From Paraburkholderia eburnea (GTDB lineage Bacteria; Pseudomonadota; Gammaproteobacteria; Burkholderiales; Burkholderiaceae): 64,000 bases of DNA. Below, piece after piece: positions 1 through 7,894 of the stretch (the first letter of the stretch is position 1; each line of letters starts with the position of its first letter). The stretch is taken from positions 744,001 through 808,000 of the forward strand of contig NZ_PQGA01000001.1 in assembly GCF_002917095.1 (NCBI RefSeq), read 5' to 3'. The notes under the pieces are model-generated. The model was given only the letters and a program-made list of their open reading frames with translations. It had not been told where the DNA came from and made no database searches. The position numbers and the translations under genes were made by a program.

Positions 1-812
1 TAGAACGACGGGATCATCGAACCCTTGAATTCGTCCTTGAGGTATTGGCGCACGTCTTCCGACTGGTAGGCGGCAACCAGCTTCTTCACCCACGGCTTGT
101 CCTTGTCCTGCGCGCGCACGGCGATCAGGTTGGCGTATGGGCTGTGCGTGTCTTCCAGGGCGATGGCGTCCTTGGTCGGCTGCAGGCCGGCGGCCAGCGC
201 GTAGTTCGTGTTGATGACGGCGGCGTCCACGTCGCCCAGCGCGCGCGGCAGTTGCGCGGCGTCGAGTTCGACCAGCTTCACCTTCTTCGGATTGTCCGCG
301 ACGTCGAGCGGCGTGGCGTTGTTGCCATTCGTGCCCGCGCCTGCGCGCAGCTTGATCACACCCTTGCTTTGCAGCACGAGCAGCGCACGGTTTTCGTTCG
401 ACGGATCGTTCGGCACCGCGATCTTCGCGCCTTGCGGCAGCGCTGCGAGCGACTTGAACTTCTTCGAGTACACGCCGATCGGCGAGATGTACGTGAGACC
501 GGCGTTGACGATCTTGTAGCCGCGCTGCTTGATCTGGCTGTCGAGGTACGGGCCGGTCTGGAAGCTGTTCGCGTCGAGATCGCCCGAATCGAGCGCCGCG
601 TTCGGCTGCACGTAGTCGTTGAATTCGATGACCTTGACGTTCAGGCCTTCGCGCTTCGCGACCTTCTGGACGACGGCCCACACCTGGGCGTCCGGGCCGG
701 ACACGGTGCCGACCTTGATGACCTGGTCGTCAGCGCGCGCGCCGAAGCTGGCTGCGAGCGTGGTGGCGGCGACGCCGGCGAGGAGTGCTTTGATCAGATT
801 TCTGCGCTGCAT
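1..812 (-). CDS. metQ: MetQ/NlpA-family substrate-binding protein of a D/L-methionine ABC importer (3' end at window edge)
   Basis: The protein has 270 readable codons. The two remaining bases at the edge fit the first two bases of a stop codon, so the gene is probably almost complete. It begins MQRRNLIKALLAG, a signal peptide that ends near SFGARA. The mature part follows the NlpA lipoprotein family (KVGTVSGPDAQVW, an NTNYALAAG segment, a C-terminal SPYANLIAVR), which binds methionine in the periplasm for the MetNI transporter. Family members are usually lipoproteins, but no lipobox cysteine is visible here, so a soluble protein cut by signal peptidase I is inferred. MetN and MetI would lie outside the window. 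Another NlpA-type ligand cannot be excluded. Confidence 0.85.
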   Translation of the reverse strand, partial: MQRRNLIKALLAGVAATTLAASFGARADDQVIKVGTVSGPDAQVWAVVQKVAKREGLNVKVIEFNDYVQPNAALDSGDLDANSFQTGPYLDSQIKQRGYKIVNAGLTYISPIGVYSKKFKSLAALPQGAKIAVPNDPSNENRALLVLQSKGVIKLRAGAGTNGNNATPLDVADNPKKVKLVELDAAQLPRALGDVDAAVINTNYALAAGLQPTKDAIALEDTHSPYANLIAVRAQDKDKPWVKKLVAAYQSEDVRQYLKDEFKGSMIPSF

Positions 813-1035
813 GGAGATGATGTTCCCGCTTGTTGCTTGTTTATTACGTTGTCGAGCCGCTGAGCCGCATTGTGTGCCGCCAGCAGGCAGACATAAATGG
901 TCTCATATGGCACCGGCCCCGCGAAATATAGAAATCGCATACTGGTATGCCTGCGGGGGATGCCGGCGCGCGCCAGTGTGGCGCATCGGGCTTTCGAACG
1001 GCCTGCGTGAAGCCGCGCCGTCCGGATCAAGTCGA

Positions 1036-1680
1036 TTAATTGCCGTCGTTCGAGCCGAGCAGTATCTTGAGATCGTGCACCCAGGGCGTCACGCCCTGCC
1101 CGTCGCGCGCGAACAGGCGCAGCTTGCCGGTGGTGTCGAACACATAGCTCGCGGCGGTGTGGTCCATCGTGTAGCCGTCGGGCGTGCTGCCGGGCACCTT
1201 CGCGTAATACACGCGGAAGTCCTTCGTCACCTGCTTGAGCTGCGCGTCGTCGGCCGGGCGCAGCGCGATGAAGGTGGGATTGAAGGCGGCGACGTACTGG
1301 CCAAGGATCTGCGGCGTATCACGCTCGGGATCGACGCTCACGAAGATCACCTGCACGCGCTTGCCAGCATCGGGCCCCAGTTGCTGAAGCGCCTGCGAAA
1401 GCTCCGCCATGGTGGTCGGGCAAACGTCCGGGCAATGCGTGTAGCCGAAGAACAGCACCACGACCTTGCCCTTGAAGTCGGCCATCGTGCGCGTCTTGCC
1501 GTTCGAATCCGGCAGCGAGAAGTTGTTGCCGAACTGCGTGTTGCCGGTGATGTCGAGATTCGAGAACGACGGCGGCTGCTGGCCGCAGCCTTCGAGGCCG
1601 AGCGTCGCGCCAAGCGCGCCCGCCGTGGCAAGCGCGATCACCGTCGCGCGCGCGAAGCGCGCAAGCGTGCGTCGATTCAT
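1036..1680 (-). CDS. SCO1/SenC-type copper chaperone for cytochrome oxidase CuA site
   Basis: 214 aa. The start chosen is MNRRTLARF; a longer reading frame would overlap ctaB upstream. An N-terminal signal ends in a lipobox-like LEGC with Cys32, so it is probably an inner-membrane lipoprotein facing the periplasm. The thioredoxin-fold domain carries the SCO copper ligands: CPDVC (Cys83, Cys87) and His174 in MDHTAASYVF. SCO proteins deliver copper to, or reduce, the CuA centre of subunit II. It starts 4 bp after ctaB ends and closes the oxidase biogenesis operon. Confidence 0.93.
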   Translation of the reverse strand: MNRRTLARFARATVIALATAGALGATLGLEGCGQQPPSFSNLDITGNTQFGNNFSLPDSNGKTRTMADFKGKVVVLFFGYTHCPDVCPTTMAELSQALQQLGPDAGKRVQVIFVSVDPERDTPQILGQYVAAFNPTFIALRPADDAQLKQVTKDFRVYYAKVPGSTPDGYTMDHTAASYVFDTTGKLRLFARDGQGVTPWVHDLKILLGSNDGN

Positions 1681-1684
1681 AGTG

Positions 1685-2590
1685 TCACGCTCCGATGAGC
1701 GCATGCACGTAATGATCGACGAGCAACGCGACGAACAGCAGCGAGAGATAGATGATCGAGTAACGGAACATCGCACGCGCGAGGGCATCCGAGTACTCGA
1801 CATAGATCTTCCACGCGTAGGCGAGGAAGACAGCGCCGAGCAGCACGCTCGACGCCAGATACAGTACGCCGCTCATGCCCGAGATATAGGGCATCAGCGC
1901 GACCGCGAAAAGGATCACCGAATACAGCAGGATATGCAGGCGCGTGTACTTTTCGCCGTGCGTGTTGGGCAGCATCGGCAGGCCGGCTGCTTCGTAGTCC
2001 TTGCGGCGATACAGCGCGAGCGCCCAGAAATGCGGCGGCGTCCACACGAAGATAATCAGCACGAGAATCCAGGCGTCGCCGGGCACGTGGCCGGTGACGG
2101 CCGCCCAGCCCAGCGCCGGCGGCATCGCGCCCGAGGCGCCGCCGATCACGATGTTCTGCGGCGTGGCCGGCTTGAGCAGCAGCGTGTAGATGATCGCGTA
2201 GCCGATGAAGGTCGCAACCGTGAGCCACATCGTCAGCGGATTGGCGAAGGTGTACAGCACCCACATGCCCAGGCCGCCGATCACCGCGGAGAAAATCAGG
2301 ATCTGCACGCTGGTGATCTCGCCGCGTGCCGAGGGGCGCCACGAGGTGCGGCGCATACGCGCATCGACTTTTTGCTCGACGAGACAGTTGATCGCGAAGG
2401 CCGCACCTGCCGTCAGCCAGATGCCGACGGTGCCGCCGATCAGTTGCTTCCAGGGCACCATGCCCGGCACGGCGAGGAACATGCCGATGACCGCGCAGAA
2501 CACGGCCAGTTGAGTCACGCGGGGCTTGGTGAGCGCGAGATACTGCGAAATCCGGCTACCGGGTGACTGGGGGAGGGTTGTACTTTCCAT
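1685..2590 (-). CDS. ctaB: Protoheme IX farnesyltransferase (heme O synthase)
   Basis: 301 aa polytopic membrane protein of the UbiA prenyltransferase superfamily. It farnesylates heme b to heme O, the first step to heme A. The first conserved loop reads [15 protein letters not shown] (about residues 89-103), matching the N-x3-D-x2-D-x-M-x-RT motif of CtaB/CyoE, and a second DxxD-type loop follows. Length is normal. It lies 9 bp downstream of ctaA and 4 bp upstream of the SCO1 gene, so the three are almost certainly cotranscribed. The start is ATG at the first conserved methionine. Confidence 0.96.
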   Translation of the reverse strand: MESTTLPQSPGSRISQYLALTKPRVTQLAVFCAVIGMFLAVPGMVPWKQLIGGTVGIWLTAGAAFAINCLVEQKVDARMRRTSWRPSARGEITSVQILIFSAVIGGLGMWVLYTFANPLTMWLTVATFIGYAIIYTLLLKPATPQNIVIGGASGAMPPALGWAAVTGHVPGDAWILVLIIFVWTPPHFWALALYRRKDYEAAGLPMLPNTHGEKYTRLHILLYSVILFAVALMPYISGMSGVLYLASSVLLGAVFLAYAWKIYVEYSDALARAMFRYSIIYLSLLFVALLVDHYVHALIGA

Positions 2591-2599
2591 AGGGCGGGA

Positions 2600-3709
2600 T
2601 CACACCGCAGCGGTGTCGCGCGCAGGGAGAACAGCGCGGCCGGGGCGGCTACAAGCAATTCGAAAGTTTAGCACGACGAGCAAAAGCAACAGGATCGCCG
2701 CGCCACCGTTGTGGGCCACCGCGACAGGCAGCGGCCATTGCAGGACGATATTGGAAAGTCCTGTCAGAAACTGGATTGCGATCACGATCAGAACCCAGTT
2801 CGCGGGGCGGCGCAACGAGGCATAGCGCCGCATTTTGAGGCCGAACCATACCAGATAAGCGATCACGGCGAAGGCAAACGTGCGGTGCGTCCAATGAATC
2901 GCGACGAGCGCATCCTGGGTAATCACATCGCCGTTGCCGTCCATGCCGAGCGCGCGCCAGAGGTGAAAGCCGTGATGGAAATCCATCGGCGGAATCCATG
3001 CGCCGTTGCAGGTCGGGAAGTCGGTACAGGCAAGCACGGCGTAGTTGGTGCTCACCCAGCCGCCCAGCGCGATCTGGACGATCAGCAGCACGAGCGCCGC
3101 AGCCGCGGCCAGGCGCCAGCGCGCCGCGTCGGGTTCATACGCGGGCAGCGGCGTCATGCGCGCGGCAAGCCATGCCAGCGTGCCGAGCAGCGTGAGGCCC
3201 AGCAGCAGGTGCGTCGTGACGATCACCGGCTGCAGCTTCATCGTCACGGTCCACGCGCCGAAGATGCCCTGCACGAGAATCAGGCCGAGCAGCGCCGTGG
3301 GCCACCACGGCGACACATGCAGCGGCAGGCGCTTGATGCGCGCGCGCCAGGCAATGGCCATCTGCGCAATGATGAGGACACCGATCGCCATCGCGAAGTA
3401 GCGGTGAATCATCTCGATCCACGCCTTCGACATGCTCACGGGGCCGCTCGGCAAAGCCAGATGCGCCGCGGCGATCTGCGCGTGCGCGATGAACGGCGAC
3501 GACGTGCCGTAGCAGCCCGGCCAGTCCGGGCAACCGAGGCCCGAATCGGTCAGACGCGTAAAGCCGCCGAACATCACCAGGTCGAGCGTCATGAAGGTCG
3601 TGAGCCACACGAGCTTACGGAATTTGTTGTCGTCGGCTTTGACCCACACCCACGAAAGCGGCAGCAACGCGATGCACAGGCCAATCAGGCCCAGCTCCAG
3701 GATAAACAT
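2600..3709 (-). CDS. ctaA: Heme A synthase (COX15/CtaA family)
   Basis: 369 aa with about eight membrane segments. It oxidises the C8 methyl of heme O to make heme A for the aa3 oxidase. The glycine-rich FGGFTRLTDSGLGCPDWPGCYG region (about residues 48-69) and the second half-repeat with GGWVSTNYAVLACTDFPTC are typical of the family, including paired conserved cysteines. It sits between the SCO-like gene and ctaB on the same strand. The ATG follows GAGAG a few bases upstream. Confidence 0.96.
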   Translation of the reverse strand: MFILELGLIGLCIALLPLSWVWVKADDNKFRKLVWLTTFMTLDLVMFGGFTRLTDSGLGCPDWPGCYGTSSPFIAHAQIAAAHLALPSGPVSMSKAWIEMIHRYFAMAIGVLIIAQMAIAWRARIKRLPLHVSPWWPTALLGLILVQGIFGAWTVTMKLQPVIVTTHLLLGLTLLGTLAWLAARMTPLPAYEPDAARWRLAAAAALVLLIVQIALGGWVSTNYAVLACTDFPTCNGAWIPPMDFHHGFHLWRALGMDGNGDVITQDALVAIHWTHRTFAFAVIAYLVWFGLKMRRYASLRRPANWVLIVIAIQFLTGLSNIVLQWPLPVAVAHNGGAAILLLLLVVLNFRIACSRPGRAVLPARDTAAV

Positions 3710-3748
3710 CTCTCTTACTCTTTTCTGTCAGAACTCGCGCTGCGCACC

Positions 3749-4429
3749 TTAGCCGATGCTGGACCACTTGAGGAGCTTAGTCACGTCTTGTTTGATCTTT
3801 GACGGATCCGGATGGTCGGGAAAACGCATCATCAGGTTGCCGTTGGGATCGACCAGATAGATGTGGTCGGTGTCTTTCGTCGTATCGGTGGCGGGCAGCC
3901 ACGCGGCCACGGCCGCGCCGTCGGCGCGCAACATGCGGGTGTCCGGATAGGCGCTGCGCACCACAGCGGGCACATTGGCGTCGTCGCTGCGCAGCCACAG
4001 GGTCACGACACGCTCGCGCTCCGCGCCCTGCGTCGCGCGCACCTGGCGCATGAAGTAGAGCTTGTGCACACAGGCTTCGTCGCATGCGCCGCCATCGACC
4101 GAGATCATGAGCCAGCGTCCGCGCAGCGAGGCGAGCGGCACTTCGCGGCCGTCGTCGCCGGTCACCATCAGCGAGGATGGAATCGTGCGCTGCGGCTCGA
4201 TCAGCGTGCCGTAGCTCGTGCTGCCGCCCTTCGGCTTGATCACGTAGTACGTGAAATACGAAATGGCGATGGGCGCGCCGCAGATCAGCGCGATCAGGAA
4301 TAGCATCCAGCGGCCGCGCCGCCACGAACCCTTGGGTTGTGCGGCGGGTGCGGATGGTGCGCCGCCGGGTTGCGCCGCGTTGCGGGAGACCTGCGCGGTA
4401 TGCGTACTATGGGGAGATTGCGTCGACAC
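3749..4429 (-). CDS. SCO-like membrane-anchored thioredoxin-fold protein, probable oxidase assembly factor
   Basis: 226 aa from a GTG start. I chose the GTG because GAGG lies about 7 bases upstream; an ATG much further upstream would give an implausible basic tail overlapping the SURF1 gene. A proline/alanine-rich cytoplasmic stretch is followed by one membrane segment (about residues 41-63) and a periplasmic domain. The domain has CDEAC (Cys116, Cys120) and His189 in TDHIYLVDPNGN, the same CxxxC plus His pattern as SCO1, although overall sequence is quite different. Conserved proteins at this place in Burkholderiaceae oxidase clusters are usually left as hypothetical. A role in copper or thiol handling is inferred. 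Confidence 0.75.
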   Translation of the reverse strand: MSTQSPHSTHTAQVSRNAAQPGGAPSAPAAQPKGSWRRGRWMLFLIALICGAPIAISYFTYYVIKPKGGSTSYGTLIEPQRTIPSSLMVTGDDGREVPLASLRGRWLMISVDGGACDEACVHKLYFMRQVRATQGAERERVVTLWLRSDDANVPAVVRSAYPDTRMLRADGAAVAAWLPATDTTKDTDHIYLVDPNGNLMMRFPDHPDPSKIKQDVTKLLKWSSIG

Positions 4430-4553
4430 TGCGTGAACCTCGTTTCTGTCGCTTCCTGTTGACCCTGCGCCGCGGTTTCGCAGCGCGCTCATCCGTGCCG
4501 ATATGTGCCGACGCGTGCCATTTTGCGCCGATGCACCGACGTCGATCCGATCG

Positions 4554-5327
4554 TCAGGCGTCCTTTGCGCTGTGAACCGGCCCCGGCTCCTGCCCGGCTT
4601 GCATGCGCTCTTTTGTCGCAGCCCGACGGGCCGCGTAAAGACCGAATCCCAGCGCCGCGGCGGCCATGCCCCACCACTGGAACATGTAGCCGATGTTGCG
4701 CTCGACGTCCGTGGCGGGCGCGGGCCAGTCGCGCACGAGACCGTCCTTGAAGGCCGGCGCCGAGGTGGAAACAAACCCCGTCTGCTGGATCACGAAGGGC
4801 TGCAGCGGCAGGCCGGTTTCCGCTGCGTAGGAAGCGACGCCGAGATTCTGCCGTATCTTCTGGTGCGCTGCAGAGCCGCCGGCACCCAGCTCGAAAGCGC
4901 GCAAAGCATCCGCGCGCGCGATGCCCTCCACTTCCACCGATCCTGCCGGCGTCGCATAGGGCGCGATCCGCTCGCGCTCCTCGAAGCTGCGCGGCAACCA
5001 GCCGCGATTGACCAGCACGTACCCGCCATCGTCCAGTTTAAGCGGCATCACCACATAAAAGCCTGGCTGGTCGTTATAGGGACGATTGTCGAGATACACC
5101 ACGCGCGCAGGCAAAAACGTGCCTTTCGCGCGCACGCGATGAAACTCGATGTCCTTGAGCGCGACTCGCGCGGCACCCACGGTTTGCGGACTGGCGTTTT
5201 CGTACTGCGTAATTTGCGCCTGCAGCGCTTCCTTCTGGTGGGCGCGATCGCGCTGCCAGAAACCCAGCCGTATCGTCACGGCCATCACGATCAGGATCAG
5301 CAACGCGGGAACCAGGCGTATCTTCAT
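4554..5327 (-). CDS. SURF1-family cytochrome oxidase assembly protein
   Basis: 257 aa from MKIRLVPALLIL; a GTG seven codons upstream is an alternative start. Hairpin topology typical of SURF1: an N-terminal membrane segment (RLVPALLILIVMAVTIRLGFWQ, with the GFWQ motif directly after), a periplasmic domain with RPYNDQPGFYV and VLVNRGWLP, and a C-terminal membrane segment in NIGYMFQWWGMAAAALG. SURF1 helps insert heme a into subunit I. The gene is on the minus strand between the twin-TM gene and the SCO-like gene. Confidence 0.93.
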   Translation of the reverse strand: MKIRLVPALLILIVMAVTIRLGFWQRDRAHQKEALQAQITQYENASPQTVGAARVALKDIEFHRVRAKGTFLPARVVYLDNRPYNDQPGFYVVMPLKLDDGGYVLVNRGWLPRSFEERERIAPYATPAGSVEVEGIARADALRAFELGAGGSAAHQKIRQNLGVASYAAETGLPLQPFVIQQTGFVSTSAPAFKDGLVRDWPAPATDVERNIGYMFQWWGMAAAALGFGLYAARRAATKERMQAGQEPGPVHSAKDA

Positions 5328-5390
5328 CGGGCACGACCGATGCGGCACATACGGCTGATCGAACCCCGCGTGGAGTAGCGCGGTGCGATA

Positions 5391-5642
5391 ATGAGACAGG
5401 CGTTTTCAGACATGCGCGATCCAGTGAACTTCATGCACATACTCGTTCCCGTTGCATTTGCGTTGATCATCGCAAGCATGATCTCGGCGCTCTATTTCAT
5501 GATGCACGACCGGGGCCGCACCAAGCGAATGGTCTGGTCGCTTGCCACGCGCGTGGGCTTCTCCATCTCGCTCTTTCTCTTCATTCTGTTCGCGCACTGG
5601 ATGGGCTGGATTCAGCCGACGGGCATTCCGCTCGGCCGCTGA
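5391..5642 (+). CDS. Twin transmembrane small protein (DUF2909-like)
   Basis: 83 aa with two hydrophobic helices (about residues 17-37 and 56-76) joined by a basic loop HDRGRTKRM. This resembles the small DUF2909 twin-TM proteins found in beta- and gammaproteobacterial oxidase clusters; function is unknown. It is the only gene of the cluster on the plus strand, divergent from SURF1 and convergent with ctaE. Internal ATGs at 5412 and 5433 are alternative starts, none with a strong ribosome site. The last would leave only the two helices and is quite possible. Confidence 0.75.
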   Translation: MRQAFSDMRDPVNFMHILVPVAFALIIASMISALYFMMHDRGRTKRMVWSLATRVGFSISLFLFILFAHWMGWIQPTGIPLGR

Positions 5643-5704
5643 TCGACGCCCCATCCCAGGCTACCGCTTCGAACTTCGGCGCACGCGCCGGACCCGCAAA
5701 AACC

Positions 5705-5746
5705 AAGGCGCCGCGCCGACCATGTCGGAGCGGCGCCTTCGTGTTT
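5705..5746. terminator. Bidirectional intrinsic terminator between the twin-TM gene and ctaE
   Basis: A perfect 10-bp stem, AAGGCGCCGC (5705-5714) with GCGGCGCCTT (5730-5739), followed by a short T-rich run. It lies between convergent genes and can serve both. Confidence 0.8.
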
Positions 5747-5795
5747 TCAGGCGCGCCGCGCACAAAAGACGCGCGAGACGCGCGCGCCGCACGCG

Positions 5796-6653
5796 TTACA
5801 GCCAGTACACCACCACGTAGAGACCGAGCCACACCACGTCCACGAAGTGCCAGTACCACGCCGCGCCTTCGAACGCGAAGTGATGCTCGGGCGTGAAGTG
5901 TCCGCGAATCAGCCGGATCATCACGACCGCGAGCATCGTGCCGCCGAGGAACACGTGAAAGCCGTGGAAGCCCGTCAGCAGGAAGAACGTCGAACCGTAG
6001 ATGCCCGAAGCGAGCGTCAGATTCAGTTCGTTGTACGCGTGAATGTATTCGAAGGCTTGCAGGCAGAGGAAGCAGAAGCCCAGCACCAGCGTGCCCGCGA
6101 GCCATGCGATGGCCTTCTTGCGATGGTTGTCGCGCAGCGCATGGTGCGAGACCGTGAGCGTCGCGCCCGACGAGAGCAGCAGCGCCGTGTTGATGGTCGG
6201 CACCGGCCACGGCGTCATCGAGCGGAAGTGCGAAACCAGCGCCGCCGGGCCGTTGTTGGGCCATACCGCCGAAAAGTCCGGCCAGATCAGCTTGTAGTCG
6301 AGGCTGCCGAGCTGATGCAGCGCGATCTGGCGCGCGTAGAACAATGCGCCGAAGAACGCGCCGAAGAACATCACCTCGGAGAAGATGAACCAGCTCATGC
6401 TCCAGCGATACGACACGTCCACGCGTTTGCCGTACATGCCGCCTTCGGATTCGGAGATCGCGTCGCCGAACCAGTGCCAGAGCGTGAAGAGCACCCACAA
6501 GAGACCCGCCGCCACGCCGATCGGCGCCCACGAGTCGCCGTTGATCCACGACGCGAGCGACGACAGCATGACCAGCAGGCCAATGGCCGCGCTGATCGGA
6601 TGCCGCGACGGGTGCGGTACGAAGTAGTACGGGCTATCGTTTTGACCGCTCAT
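5796..6653 (-). CDS. ctaE: Cytochrome c oxidase subunit III
   Basis: 285 aa with seven predicted membrane segments, the full heme-copper oxidase subunit III fold. Recognisable stretches are YFVPHPSRHPISAAIG at the N-terminus, EVMFFGAFFGALFYAR (including the conserved membrane glutamate), LTGFHGFHVFLGG and the C-terminal WHFVDVVWLGLYVVVYWL. It stabilises subunit I in the inner membrane. The ATG is preceded by GGAG. It lies downstream of the DUF2970 gene in the ctaC-D-G-E order usual for this family of organisms. Confidence 0.97.
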   Translation of the reverse strand: MSGQNDSPYYFVPHPSRHPISAAIGLLVMLSSLASWINGDSWAPIGVAAGLLWVLFTLWHWFGDAISESEGGMYGKRVDVSYRWSMSWFIFSEVMFFGAFFGALFYARQIALHQLGSLDYKLIWPDFSAVWPNNGPAALVSHFRSMTPWPVPTINTALLLSSGATLTVSHHALRDNHRKKAIAWLAGTLVLGFCFLCLQAFEYIHAYNELNLTLASGIYGSTFFLLTGFHGFHVFLGGTMLAVVMIRLIRGHFTPEHHFAFEGAAWYWHFVDVVWLGLYVVVYWL

Positions 6654-6722
6654 GCGTGTTTCTCCAGTTTCCAGTTGCTCCCGGACCTAGCCGGTGTCTC
6701 TACGTTATTCATTGTTGGCGGC

Positions 6723-6947
6723 TCACTTCCTCACTACCGCATGCACGATCAGCAGCAGCACGACGATGAACAGAATCGCGCCGATGATCCCCGCCGCGAT
6801 CAGCGCCACCGGATTCAGCTGCGCGGCATCGGATTCGAGGTCGGCGCGCTTGCGCACGCCGAGAAACGACCACGCCACCGCCTTCACCAGCTGCAGCACG
6901 CTGCTTTTCTTCGCCTTCGCCGATCCTGCGCCGCTGTCGTCGTTCAT
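6723..6947 (-). CDS. DUF2970 small membrane protein
   Basis: 74 aa. A polar N-terminus (MNDDSGAGSAKAKK) precedes VLQLVKAVAWSFLGVRKR and one C-terminal membrane helix (about residues 48-71). The AVAWSFLGVRKR segment is the hallmark of DUF2970, small proteins found between ctaG and ctaE in betaproteobacteria. Function is unknown; an oxidase accessory role is inferred only from position. It starts 24 bp after ctaG ends. Confidence 0.85.
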   Translation of the reverse strand: MNDDSGAGSAKAKKSSVLQLVKAVAWSFLGVRKRADLESDAAQLNPVALIAAGIIGAILFIVVLLLIVHAVVRK

Positions 6948-6971
6948 CTTTCGTCGTTCATGGGTTGCGCC

Positions 6972-7553
6972 TCACGCCCCGGCCGCCTGCTTCGGCGCCT
7001 GCGGCACGGCCGGCTTGTTCAGCTCGAAAAAGGTGTACGACAAGGTAATCGTCTTCACGTCCTTCGGCAGCTTCGGATCGATCACGAACACCACCGGCAT
7101 GCGCTTCGTCTCGTTCGCCTGCAAGGTCTGCTGCGTGAAGCAGAAACACTCGATCTTGCGGAAGTACTCGGTCGCCTGCTTCGGTGCGTAGCTCGGGATC
7201 GCCTGCGCGTCGATGGTGCGTCCTTCGTTGTTCGAAATGTCGTACATCACGGTCATGACTTCGCCGGGATGCACGTCGAGACTGTTCTGCTCCGGCTTGA
7301 AACCCAGCAGCCCGCGCGCGTTCGCGTCGAACTCCACCGACACGGTGCGCGTCATGTCCACCTGCGTGTTGCGCGCCTCGCGTGCGGTGGTGTCGCGCTG
7401 CACGAGATTGTTGACGCCCGTGACTTCGCAGATCGCGCGATACATCGGCACCAGCGCCCAGCCGAAACCGAACATCAAGAGCGCCACCACCACGAGCTTG
7501 ATGAGCATCGAGCGGTTGAAAGCGCGGTCGCTACGTGCGTGCTGCGTCGACAT
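6972..7553 (-). CDS. ctaG: Cytochrome c oxidase assembly protein CtaG/Cox11
   Basis: 193 aa. One N-terminal membrane helix (about residues 17-36) ends in VPMYRAICEVTGVNN, where Cys42 is conserved; the periplasmic immunoglobulin-like domain carries the copper-binding CFCFTQQTL motif. Cox11/CtaG delivers copper to the CuB site of subunit I. AGGAAG lies 5 bases before the ATG. The gene follows the 46-codon small gene and ctaD on the minus strand. Confidence 0.96.
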   Translation of the reverse strand: MSTQHARSDRAFNRSMLIKLVVVALLMFGFGWALVPMYRAICEVTGVNNLVQRDTTAREARNTQVDMTRTVSVEFDANARGLLGFKPEQNSLDVHPGEVMTVMYDISNNEGRTIDAQAIPSYAPKQATEYFRKIECFCFTQQTLQANETKRMPVVFVIDPKLPKDVKTITLSYTFFELNKPAVPQAPKQAAGA

Positions 7554-7593
7554 CGGACTTCCTCGAACAGTGTGCCTGCCCGACGCCCGCGCG

Positions 7594-7734
7594 TCAGGGT
7601 CCGGCGAAATACACCTGCTTCACGACGGCGCCCAGAAAGAACACGGCGGCGACCGCCAGCAAAATCAAACCGAGCCGCAGATTGCCCGCACGGATCTGCT
7701 CGGGCGTGCGACGTTTCTGGGAGTTGCGGGTCAT
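7594..7734 (-). CDS. Small single-TM oxidase-cluster protein
   Basis: 46 aa starting MTRNSQKRRTPEQIRAGN, with one membrane helix (about residues 20-39) ending QVYFAGP. An upstream in-frame start at 7821 would add a 29-residue basic leader that looks non-coding. Proteins of this type between ctaD and ctaG are annotated in related genomes as small oxidase assembly proteins. The role is inferred from position only. Confidence 0.7.
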   Translation of the reverse strand: MTRNSQKRRTPEQIRAGNLRLGLILLAVAAVFFLGAVVKQVYFAGP

Positions 7735-7894
7735 GCTTGCAGTACGGTTAGCGGCGCGGTTGGCCGTGGCTTCCTTGTCCGGCGCAATTTGCGTGATTCC
7801 CTGCATCGTGAATCGCTCCATGCGTGAACAGCGTGGCTTCGGTTCGTGTCCGGTCCATCAAGCGATTGACCGGACACCGTAGGTCGAGCGGGTC

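Noticed and set aside
794..1030. 78-codon minus-strand frame between metQ and SCO1
   Set aside because: It overlaps the metQ start, has no recognisable domain and an arginine-rich composition typical of non-coding GC-rich frames.
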